Part shown: positions 36,165-43,155 of the stretch, one piece after another
How positions within the stretch are numbered: the stretch's first letter is position 1
How the letters are laid out: the number at the start of each line of letters is the position of its first letter
Origin: Robertmurraya siralis
Lineage (GTDB): Bacteria; Bacillota; Bacilli; Bacillales; Cytobacillaceae
Reading direction: 5' to 3'
Assembly: GCF_005502275.1 (NCBI RefSeq)
Contig: NZ_SWLZ01000002.1
Span: 310,001 to 374,000 of the forward strand
Length of the DNA stretch: 64,000 nucleotides
Notes under the pieces: model-generated
The model's input: the letters and a program-made list of their open reading frames with translations, nothing else
What the model was told of the DNA's origin: nothing
Database searches by the model: none
Translations under genes and position numbers: made by a program

Positions 36165-37398
36165 CCTCATTCACCTCTGGCAGGTCACAATATCTGAATT
36201 TCGAACCATCTCTTAATAGAAATACACCATCAGAATTTCCCACTTGCTCAATATACCTTTTTACAATGACATCACAGTACTTTTCATCCAGTTCAATGGT
36301 GTAGCAGATTCTATTTGTCTGCTCACAGGCAATCAGTGTACTTCCTGAACCGCCGAAGGGATCAAGCACGATACAGTTACTAAGGCTCGAATTCATAATG
36401 GGGTATGCCACAAGTGCCACTGGTTTCATGGTTGGGTGGTCGCCGTTTTTCTTCGGTTTCTCAAACTCCCAGATGGTGGTCTGCTTACGGTCTGAATACC
36501 AGAGATGCTTGCCTTTCCTTTTCCATCCAAAGAGTACAGGTTCATGTTGCCACTGATAAGGAGAGCGACCGAGAACAAGGGACTGCTTTTTCCATATACA
36601 AGTACCAGAAAGATAAAATCCTGCATCGGAGAATGCTCTTCTAAAATTGAGTCCTTCCGTATCAGCATGGAATACATAAATAGAAGCGTCCTTTGCCATC
36701 GCTGCCTCGGTGTTTTGAAATGCCGCAAGCAGGAAATCATAGAACGCTTCATTCGCCATATTGTCATTTTTGATTTTTCCAGCAGTGCCTTCATAGTTGA
36801 CGTTATATGGAGGGTCCGTAACTACCAGATTTGCAGCTTTCCCATCCATTAAGACATCAAAGGTGTCTTTCTTTGTACTGTCTCCGCAGACTAATCGATG
36901 CTGTCCGAGTATCCAAACATCCCCTAAATTCGAAACAGCGGGCTTTTTCAGCTCGCTGTCTACATCGAAATCATCTTCTTTTATATTATCCTTAAGGGAA
37001 TCTTTGAAAAGATCCTCCAACTCTCCTGGGTCAAATCCTGTAAGAGAAACATCAAAATCAGAAGCATTTAGGTCTGTAATGAGAAGTGCCAATTTATCTT
37101 TATTCCAATCGCCACTTATTTTATTTAGTGCAATGTTTAGAGCCTTTTCCTTTTGCTCATCCATTTCGACAACTACGCATTCTATTTCATCCATGCCCAT
37201 ACTCAGCAGGACTTTCAAGCGTTGATGCCCTCCGATAACTTTGCCTGTGGTCTTATTCCATATAACGGGTTCTACATATCCAAACTCCTCAAGGGAGCGT
37301 TTAAGTTTCTCATATTCCGGATCACCCGGTTTTAAATCCTTCCTTGGGTTATATTCAGCGGGGATGAGTTGTTTCGTTTTAATCTTCTCTATCAACAT
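36157..37398 (-). CDS. ParB-like nuclease domain fused to DNA N6/N4 methyltransferase
   Basis: 413 residues. Residues 1-90 are a ParB/Srx-like domain (LIPAEYNPRKDLKPGD, GHQRLKVLLSMGMDEIECVV). Then a beta-class-like DNA methyltransferase: LVVTDPPYNVNYEGTAGK (DPPY), HPTMKPVALVAYPI and VLDPFGGSGSTLIACEQ (SAM binding). Modifies adenine-N6 or cytosine-N4. ParB-methylase fusions are common in phages. Start at the ATG after GGCGGTGGAAAAGT, overlapping the metK stop. Confidence 0.9.
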   Translation of the reverse strand: MLIEKIKTKQLIPAEYNPRKDLKPGDPEYEKLKRSLEEFGYVEPVIWNKTTGKVIGGHQRLKVLLSMGMDEIECVVVEMDEQKEKALNIALNKISGDWNKDKLALLITDLNASDFDVSLTGFDPGELEDLFKDSLKDNIKEDDFDVDSELKKPAVSNLGDVWILGQHRLVCGDSTKKDTFDVLMDGKAANLVVTDPPYNVNYEGTAGKIKNDNMANEAFYDFLLAAFQNTEAAMAKDASIYVFHADTEGLNFRRAFSDAGFYLSGTCIWKKQSLVLGRSPYQWQHEPVLFGWKRKGKHLWYSDRKQTTIWEFEKPKKNGDHPTMKPVALVAYPIMNSSLSNCIVLDPFGGSGSTLIACEQTNRICYTIELDEKYCDVIVKRYIEQVGNSDGVFLLRDGSKFRYCDLPEVNEDE

Positions 37399-38554
37399 AC
37401 TTTTCCACCGCCTTTCTAAATTCACTGTATTTATTTACATCCTCCCACGGGAACAGACAACTATTAAAGTGACCATAAGCCGCTGTGTCAGAATAAACCA
37501 CATTTCTAAGACGTAGTTTTTCAATGATGGCCGCAGGTCTTAAGTTGAAAGTCTCCTGAGCTGCAATAGTTAATATTTCATCAGAAACAGTTCCAGTGCC
37601 AAGGGTATTTACAGTAAAGGCTACTGGATTTGCCTTACCAATGGCATAGGAAATACTCACTTCACACTTCTTTGCATAACCACACCAAACAATATGCTTG
37701 GCAATATACCGAGCCATGTAAGCACCGCTTCGGTCAACTTTGGTTGGGTCTTTACCACAAAGAGCACCACCTCCATGAGATGAAAGCCCTCCATAGGTGT
37801 CGACCATGATTTTTCTTCCAGTCAAACCCGTGTCGGCAGCGGGTCCACCAAGAACAAACTGACCAGATGGATTGACGAGAAGTTCTGTTTCATCATCAAA
37901 AGGGAAATCCTCAAAGCATTGCCATAAGACATTGTTAAGAATATCCGCCTTAAGTTCTTCCTGTGTTTTATTCTTATCATGCTGCACAGAAATCACAATC
38001 GTCTTTATTCTCACTGGAGTGTCGTCCTCATATTCTACTGTTACCTGTGCTTTACCATCGGGAAGAATCCCTTTGATCAGCTTTCCTTTGCGACAATCAT
38101 CCAGTCTCTTTACGATTCTGTGAGACAGTACAAGAGGGAGAGGAAGCATTTCTCTTGTTTCCTTTGTAGCATAACCATACATAGTTCCCTGGTCTCCGGC
38201 ACCTATTGAACTGTACTGTTCATTTATTCCATTTCGTGCTTCCAGTGAGGCATTCACACCTGCCGCAATATCTACACTTTGATTATGTACATATACATAA
38301 ATCAAAAATTTTAGAGGGTTGTATCCAATCTCTTTTAGGACATTTCTAACAATGCCTCGGATATCGATTTTCTCGCTGCAGGAGATCTCGCCCGCCACGA
38401 TAATTTTTCCTTTAGTCGCCATAACCTCGCAAGCCACCCTTGATGCCCTATCTTTACGTAGGCAAGCTTCCAAAATGCTATCTGCTATGATGTCGCATAG
38501 TTTGTCAGGATGCCCGGCGCATACACTTTCTGCTGTTAAGTATTTTTTACTCAT
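37379..38554 (-). CDS. metK: S-adenosylmethionine synthetase, prophage-encoded
   Basis: 391 residues. Makes SAM from methionine and ATP. Seen: LTAESVCAGHPDKLCDIIAD (methionine/ATP site), GAGDQGTMYGYATKET, NPSGQFVLGGPAADTGLTGR and GGGALCGKDPTKVDRSGAYM. All three MetK domains are complete. ATG start after AAGGAGATATGATGTA. Lies between terS and two DNA methyltransferases, so it probably raises SAM for phage DNA modification. Clearly not the host copy by context. Confidence 0.93.
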   Translation of the reverse strand: MSKKYLTAESVCAGHPDKLCDIIADSILEACLRKDRASRVACEVMATKGKIIVAGEISCSEKIDIRGIVRNVLKEIGYNPLKFLIYVYVHNQSVDIAAGVNASLEARNGINEQYSSIGAGDQGTMYGYATKETREMLPLPLVLSHRIVKRLDDCRKGKLIKGILPDGKAQVTVEYEDDTPVRIKTIVISVQHDKNKTQEELKADILNNVLWQCFEDFPFDDETELLVNPSGQFVLGGPAADTGLTGRKIMVDTYGGLSSHGGGALCGKDPTKVDRSGAYMARYIAKHIVWCGYAKKCEVSISYAIGKANPVAFTVNTLGTGTVSDEILTIAAQETFNLRPAAIIEKLRLRNVVYSDTAAYGHFNSCLFPWEDVNKYSEFRKAVEKYVDRED

Positions 38555-38574
38555 TACATCATATCTCCTTATCT

Positions 38575-39126
38575 TTATTTTCCTCTGCGGGCAGATAGCA
38601 ATCGCTCCATCACGTCGTCCTGTGGATTTAAACCAGAATACTCTGTAGCACAATTCTCTCGAACGATTTGATATATCTCCATCCATAGCCTGTTTGTCTG
38701 ACTCATAAAGTTCTGACTCATCGCTACATAGGGACTTTGAATAGCATTGCCGGTGGTTGGGTGCTTGGCTAGAAAGCCAAACTCAGTTACTGCTTCCTCA
38801 CACTGTATCCATCTGGCCGCACTCATGGCATATCGCTCTAGAAGCTGCGGAAGTACCAAATGGGCACACCCACGTTCCTCAAGCCATTTCCATGTAATTT
38901 TATAGATTTCACTTGCTACTAGGGTTTTCCCATCCTTTTGCACTGCGGAGAGCATGGCCATTGGCTTTGGCATTTCTTGCCCCTTCAGGTCAGCGGTATT
39001 TTGGAACTCAACGACTTCAATTTTTCTCTTACCGGGATTTCCCTCTGCAATTTTGTCAGCAAGCGGTTTCTTCTTTTGACCGGAGCCTATACGGGCACCT
39101 CCACGATTTGTTCCGTCTTTGGCCAT
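38575..39126 (-). CDS. Terminase small subunit, P27 family
   Basis: 183 residues. MAKDGTNRGGARIGSGQKKK, LADKIAEGNPGKRKIEV and TTGNAIQSPYVAMSQNFMSQ are typical of P27-like TerS. Recognises pac/cos DNA for TerL. RBS AGAGGTGAGTG. Here TerS and TerL are separated by about 6 kb of modification genes. Confidence 0.9.
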   Translation of the reverse strand: MAKDGTNRGGARIGSGQKKKPLADKIAEGNPGKRKIEVVEFQNTADLKGQEMPKPMAMLSAVQKDGKTLVASEIYKITWKWLEERGCAHLVLPQLLERYAMSAARWIQCEEAVTEFGFLAKHPTTGNAIQSPYVAMSQNFMSQTNRLWMEIYQIVRENCATEYSGLNPQDDVMERLLSARRGK

Positions 39127-39239
39127 TCACTCACCTCTTTTCATCGATGGGCGCCTATTACCCTGTTTGAAACCGCGAATTTTCACGCGTTGCCCCACGC
39201 CCGTTACACAAAGAAAAAGCTGTAGAGATTTGACTCCCC

Positions 39240-39599
39240 CTACCGGTTTCCCCAACGGTCTCCATCTCTTGCTGTGATAGCAGAGTGGCAAGGAGTACAA
39301 AGAGCCATCAGATTACTCCTATCGTGAGTCCCTCCTCTTGCAAGAGGAAGAATGTGATGGACTTCATTTGCTGGGGTCAGCTTTCCTTGTCGATGGCATT
39401 CCTCACAAAGAGGATGAGCTGCAATGTAACGGTCACGAATTCTTTTCCAAGCACGACCATAACGCTTACGGGTTGCTGGGTCACGGTCATACTTCTCATA
39501 CCGTGCAGCTTCCTTCTTGCCATGCTCTTCACAAAAGCGCTTGTCGGTTAGCTCTGGGCAACCAGGGTAAGAGCACGGTCGCTTAGGTTTCTTTGGCAT
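39240..39599 (-). CDS. HNH endonuclease (packaging-associated)
   Basis: 119 residues. RFCEEHGKKEAARYEKYDRD, HPLCEECHRQGKLTPANEVH (CxxC zinc and catalytic His), LPLARGGTHDRSNLMALCTP and CHSAI are the HNH domain. Such enzymes next to terS aid terminase cleavage in HK97-type phages. ATG start after AAAGGAGGTGCCGT. First gene of the late operon, just downstream of the iteron promoter. Confidence 0.92.
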   Translation of the reverse strand: MPKKPKRPCSYPGCPELTDKRFCEEHGKKEAARYEKYDRDPATRKRYGRAWKRIRDRYIAAHPLCEECHRQGKLTPANEVHHILPLARGGTHDRSNLMALCTPCHSAITARDGDRWGNR

Positions 39600-39626
39600 A
39601 CGGCACCTCCTTTTACCCATAGAAAA

Positions 39627-39661
39627 AGCCCTCGCAGGAGAAATGCTCCCGTGAAGGCTTC
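39627..39661 (-). terminator. Hairpin in the late-operon leader
   Basis: AAGCCTTCACGGGAG and CTCCTGCGAGGGCTT form a long imperfect stem followed by TTTC on the minus strand, between the putative late promoter (39686) and the HNH RBS. Either the terminator of the early transcript or an attenuator inside the late leader. Confidence 0.6.
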
Positions 39662-39685
39662 TGTTTATTAATATTCCATACTACC

Positions 39686-39751
39686 ATTATATAACTTTCA
39701 CTACGGACAAACAGTGTCAGCGTGTGCCAAACTGTGCCAAAGTGTGCCAAC
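39686..39751 (-). promoter_or_regulatory. Putative late promoter with 10-bp iterons
   Basis: On the minus strand three tandem 10-bp repeats (GTTGGCACAC, TTTGGCACAG, TTTGGCACAC) and a diverged fourth (GCTGACACTG) at 39712-39751 precede a perfect TATAAT (39686-39691) whose -35 position (CTGTTT) is poor. One-helical-turn spacing next to a weak -35 is the picture of an activator-dependent promoter. The DUF1492 protein encoded at 40594-41007 is the likely activator. Confidence 0.6.
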
Positions 39752-39855
39752 TTTATAGATTATCGTCTGGAACTATAGCTTTTGATGTTAGCGTAACAGA
39801 ATAACTTAACAAAGGAGTTGTAATTCTTGGTAAAATGTATATGAGGGGGGAAGAT

Positions 39856-40485
39856 ATGCCATTCGTTAAACATTTTGGGGTAAATGTAGTTGAAAAACCT
39901 AGTGGATTAAAATTAACAAGAGAAAATTATATAGAGAAAGTAACTTTTAAAGATTCACATTTAAAGAAACTCTATACTGATTCAATTATAAATAGCCACA
40001 CAGAAGCTTGTTTATATAATTACGATAAGAATATGAACTATTTTCATTCATTATCTCATGAAGATTTTAATGAAGAGTTAGAAAATTTCATCCGTGAAAA
40101 TATGAACTTTAAGGAAATTACAGACCTAACTTCTGTAGATGGTAAATCTGGATATTACATTATGGTGTTAGACGAATATGCTCAAGCTTATATTGGTACA
40201 AGCCGTGATATCAAAAAACGAATACAACAACATTGGCGTATGCAAATGTTTTTTGATCGAATGATATTTGGCACTAAAGAAAATTCAATTTTATCCATAA
40301 ATAGCTTTAGGGCTTTAGATACTACAAGGATATTTGTATATTTAACATCTAACACTTATCATCTCGAAGATAAATTAATTAATCAATTTGATAATAAATA
40401 TCTTTTGAATAGAACTGCTGGTGGAGTTTTAGATGGATTATTGGGAGCTATAACAAATGGAAAAACCAGAGATTTGTCTGTTTAG
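39856..40485 (+). CDS. GIY-YIG nuclease family protein
   Basis: 209 residues and the only phage-region gene apart from the TetR regulator on the plus strand. SGYYIMVLDEYAQAYIGTSR carries the GIY-YIG variant (YYI...YIG), followed by DIKKRIQQHW. The C-terminal part has NRTAGGVLDG. Codon use is much more AT-rich than in the neighbours, which suggests separate acquisition; a homing endonuclease or moron is possible. Start at ATG after GAGGGGGGAAGAT. Own strong terminator follows. Confidence 0.78.
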   Translation: MPFVKHFGVNVVEKPSGLKLTRENYIEKVTFKDSHLKKLYTDSIINSHTEACLYNYDKNMNYFHSLSHEDFNEELENFIRENMNFKEITDLTSVDGKSGYYIMVLDEYAQAYIGTSRDIKKRIQQHWRMQMFFDRMIFGTKENSILSINSFRALDTTRIFVYLTSNTYHLEDKLINQFDNKYLLNRTAGGVLDGLLGAITNGKTRDLSV

Positions 40486-40501
40486 GACAATTAGTTGAAC
40501 A

Positions 40502-40546
40502 AAAAAGGCATTGCATATTAGCAGTATAAATATGTAATGCCTTTTT
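40502..40546. terminator. Bidirectional terminator after GIY-YIG gene
   Basis: AAAAAGGCATT and AATGCCTTTTT plus inner CATATT/AATATG pairing form a strong stem with A- and T-runs on both sides, 17 nt after the plus-strand stop. Confidence 0.85.
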
Positions 40547-40593
40547 CCTTTATTTTAAATTTGAGTATCAACCTATCCACACTGTTTTCCTTT

Positions 40594-41007
40594 TTATTTC
40601 GGCACCTTTAAATGTTGCAAAGCGGATGAATGGAGTCTATGCACGGTTCTCATAGAAACATTAAGGTTAACACAGATTTCTTCCCAGTTAAGAAAGTTAA
40701 TATATCGGTAGCGAAGGAGTAGCTTCTCATCCACGTTTTCCATTTGGTTAATCGCTTCACGGATATCTGATTTCAGCTTTATTAATCGTTCAACCTCATG
40801 TTGTATCTGTTGCTCCAAATCTATTATCCTAATCACATATTTTTCAAAGGGTGGGTCAGTACTCTTGGTTCGACTGACTTTCTCATCAAGCACAGGGGAT
40901 GAAACACTTCTTGATAAATCCCTTAAGTTTTGTAACTCTTCAAGGTCGGAATTAATCAATTCATTCAGACGATAGGCCTGTTTTAAGAATTCCTTAGCCG
41001 TCATCAT
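40594..41007 (-). CDS. DUF1492/ArpU-type late transcription regulator
   Basis: 137 residues. A coiled N-terminus (EELQNLRDL, IDLEQQIQHEVERLIKLKSD) precedes a sigma-70 region 4-like helix-turn-helix (KLLLRYRYINFLNWEEICVN, SMRTVHRLHSSAL). Members such as ArpU and RinA activate terS and late genes. The iterons at 39712-39751 lie just ahead of such an operon here. Start overlaps the upstream stop (ATGATGA). Confidence 0.82.
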   Translation of the reverse strand: MMTAKEFLKQAYRLNELINSDLEELQNLRDLSRSVSSPVLDEKVSRTKSTDPPFEKYVIRIIDLEQQIQHEVERLIKLKSDIREAINQMENVDEKLLLRYRYINFLNWEEICVNLNVSMRTVHRLHSSALQHLKVPK

Positions 41008-41225
41008 CGCACCACCTCCTCTTGTAGCTGTTGAATTAACATGTCAGGGTTTAGGGAGGTGAGGACATTGAACAATCCAGAATGAAAGAAGCACTCAACC
41101 TCACGTTTTGTATATAAAGCAGAATCATTGCGAGGGTGTTTTGCTAATCTTTTCAGTGCAAAACGATAATCCTTGACTGCCTGAAGAATAATGGCATTTG
41201 CCAGTTTTTCAAATGCATCCATCAT
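41004..41225 (-). CDS. Small phage protein, unknown
   Basis: 73 residues. KLANAIILQAVKDYRFALKR and REVECFFHSGLFNVLTSLNP. Small proteins like this often precede the DUF1492 regulator in Gram-positive prophages. Overlaps both neighbours by four bases, so tightly coupled. Function unknown. Confidence 0.7.
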   Translation of the reverse strand: MMDAFEKLANAIILQAVKDYRFALKRLAKHPRNDSALYTKREVECFFHSGLFNVLTSLNPDMLIQQLQEEVVR

Positions 41226-42583
41226 ACGGCATCCCTCGCTTTCCCAAGATTTGCTTTGACCGCATTAATAAGATCGGATTGTGTCTTGTCCTTTCGTTTC
41301 AAGGCTCCCATCACATCTTCATCGATTGTGCCTTTAGTAATGATGTGATGGATTACTACTGTCTCTTTTTGTCCTTGTCTCCAAAGTCTCGCATTTGTTT
41401 GTTGATAGAGTTCCAGACTCCAAGTAAGTCCAAACCAGATAAGCGTTGAACCTCCACTTTGTAAGTTGAGACCGTGCCCCGCTGATGCAGGATGGATAAC
41501 TGCCACAGAAATATCACCGTTGTTCCAATCCTTAATATCCTTGGAAGTTTTAATTTCTCTGACATTGAATTTTGCCTTAATACGCTCTAAATCGTGATTA
41601 TACCAATAGACAATAAGCACAGGTTTGCCGTTAGCACCTTCAATTAAATCCTCAAGAGCATCTAGCTTGCGGTCGTGGATAATATGGGGGTTTTTATCAT
41701 CATCATAGATAGCACCGTTTGCCATTTGCAGAAGTTTGCCTGAAAGGACAGCTGCATTCATGGCATCTATTTCTTCATCGCCAAATTCAAGGACCATCTC
41801 TTCACGAAAGTGATCATATACTGATTGTTCTTTTTCATTTAGATAGACAGGTACTTCATTGATCACGCATTCTGGCATTTTGAGAAAATCTACCGACTTC
41901 ATGGAAATGGTAATATCTGAAATGAGCCGATATATGGCATCTTCAGCACCTGGCAATGGTTTATATGAAAACACAATCTGCTGATTTCGTTTATCCGGTG
42001 TAAAGTAGGAATTGCGGTAGTGTGTTATGTACCTGCCGAGTCTTTTACCCATGTCGAGAATACGAAACTCTGCCCACAAATCCATTAACCCATTACTGGA
42101 GGGTGTACCCGTAAGACCCACAATCCGTTTTGCCCTCGGTCTTACTTTTAGTAAACTTTTAAACCTTTTTGCGCCATAGGACTTAAAAGATGATAGTTCA
42201 TCAATGACCACCATATCGAAATTAAAAGGAATACCGCTTTTGTTTACCAACCAGTCAACATTTTCTCTGTTTATAAGATAGACACTTGCAGGCTTCCTTA
42301 GAGCCGCCAATCGCTCCTGCTCTGTACCGATTGCTACCGAAAACTTGAGTCCTTTTAAATGCTCCCACTTATTTATCTCAGCTGGCCAAGTATCCCTAGC
42401 TACTCGAAGTGGAGCAATAACCAGAACCTTTCCAACTTCAAAACGATCAAGACATAGGTCAAATATAGCAGTTAGAGTAATGACGCTTTTGCCAAGACCC
42501 ATTTCTAAAAACACCGCAGCAATGGGATGCTCTAGAATGAAGTTCGTTGCATAGGTCTGATATTTATGAGGATTGTATTTCAC
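41222..42583 (-). CDS. SNF2-type DEAD/DEAH box helicase
   Basis: 453 residues. Walker A AVFLEMGLGKSVITLTAIF, Walker B FDMVVIDELSSFKS, motif III GLTGTPSSNGLMDLW, and the second RecA domain with SAGHGLNLQSGGSTLIWFGL and RLWRQGQKETVVIHHIITKG. A phage replication/recombination helicase that usually pairs with VRR-NUC. I start at GTG 42583, seven bases after GGAGGGA, so it overlaps the VRR-NUC gene by 20 bases. Confidence 0.9.
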   Translation of the reverse strand: MKYNPHKYQTYATNFILEHPIAAVFLEMGLGKSVITLTAIFDLCLDRFEVGKVLVIAPLRVARDTWPAEINKWEHLKGLKFSVAIGTEQERLAALRKPASVYLINRENVDWLVNKSGIPFNFDMVVIDELSSFKSYGAKRFKSLLKVRPRAKRIVGLTGTPSSNGLMDLWAEFRILDMGKRLGRYITHYRNSYFTPDKRNQQIVFSYKPLPGAEDAIYRLISDITISMKSVDFLKMPECVINEVPVYLNEKEQSVYDHFREEMVLEFGDEEIDAMNAAVLSGKLLQMANGAIYDDDKNPHIIHDRKLDALEDLIEGANGKPVLIVYWYNHDLERIKAKFNVREIKTSKDIKDWNNGDISVAVIHPASAGHGLNLQSGGSTLIWFGLTWSLELYQQTNARLWRQGQKETVVIHHIITKGTIDEDVMGALKRKDKTQSDLINAVKANLGKARDAV

Positions 42584-42845
42584 CCAGTATCCCTCCAATC
42601 TGCTTAACATCATCAATGACATAGCAGGCAAAGCCTAACTTCTGTAATTGCTTTATTCTTCTAATCTGTAACAGGCGAGGTTTCTTTCCCGGAGCCTTTA
42701 ATTCCACAAAAGCCATCTTCCCATATGGTAAAAGCACTATGCGGTCTGGCATCCCATCTAAACCTGGGCTAACAAACTTCGCAGCAATGCCTCCCATCTT
42801 TTTTACCTCAGCCACCAGTTTCTTTTCGATATATTTTTCAAGCAT
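42564..42845 (-). CDS. VRR-NUC domain nuclease
   Basis: 93 residues. MLEKYIEKKLVAEVKKMGGI, GLDGMPDRIVLLPYGKMAFV, ELKAPGKKPRLLQ and IRRIKQLQKLGFACYVID show the VRR-NUC PD-(D/E)XK nuclease fold (D...E-x-K). Acts on branched DNA in family members. ATG start after GGGAGGTATTT. Confidence 0.92.
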   Translation of the reverse strand: MLEKYIEKKLVAEVKKMGGIAAKFVSPGLDGMPDRIVLLPYGKMAFVELKAPGKKPRLLQIRRIKQLQKLGFACYVIDDVKQIGGILGEIQSS

Positions 42846-42869
42846 AAATACCTCCCATATAAAAAGCTC

Positions 42870-43155
42870 GGAACAAGAAAACAACTTTGAACCAATTTTC
42901 CTATACGCGCGTGTATGCGTGTATGCACAGGCTACTCTTACTTCTTTTGACTATTTATAAATAAATAGGTTACTTCTTGTTCCACTTGTTCCGAACCGTT
43001 GATTTTCCTTATTATTACTAACTTTAGGGAAGGAACTAGTATGGGAACAAGGTAAGGTACAACTTAGCGTTGTTCCTCGACTCGGGAATAAGCTCGTTGC
43101 TTTCCGTAGACAGGAAACGTCACAACACCATTCTTGTTCCCGGTGTACTTGTTCC
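42870..43155. other. Candidate phage replication origin (CTTGTTCC cluster)
   Basis: Six exact copies of CTTGTTCC or its complement within 286 bp (42870-42877, 42974-42981, 42983-42990, 43044-43051, 43133-43140, 43148-43155) plus a TTGTTCC at 43070-43076. They cover the 218-nt gap between VRR-NUC and the VapE gene and run into the VapE 3' end. The gap also has a GC-alternating tract (GCGCGTGTATGCGTGTATGC) and an AT-rich stretch. Chance expectation of any one 8-mer here is well below one. Confidence 0.5.

Noticed and set aside
39712-39751. Short tandem repeats as a CRISPR-like array
   Set aside because: Repeats are 10 bp with no spacers; they fit protein-binding iterons.
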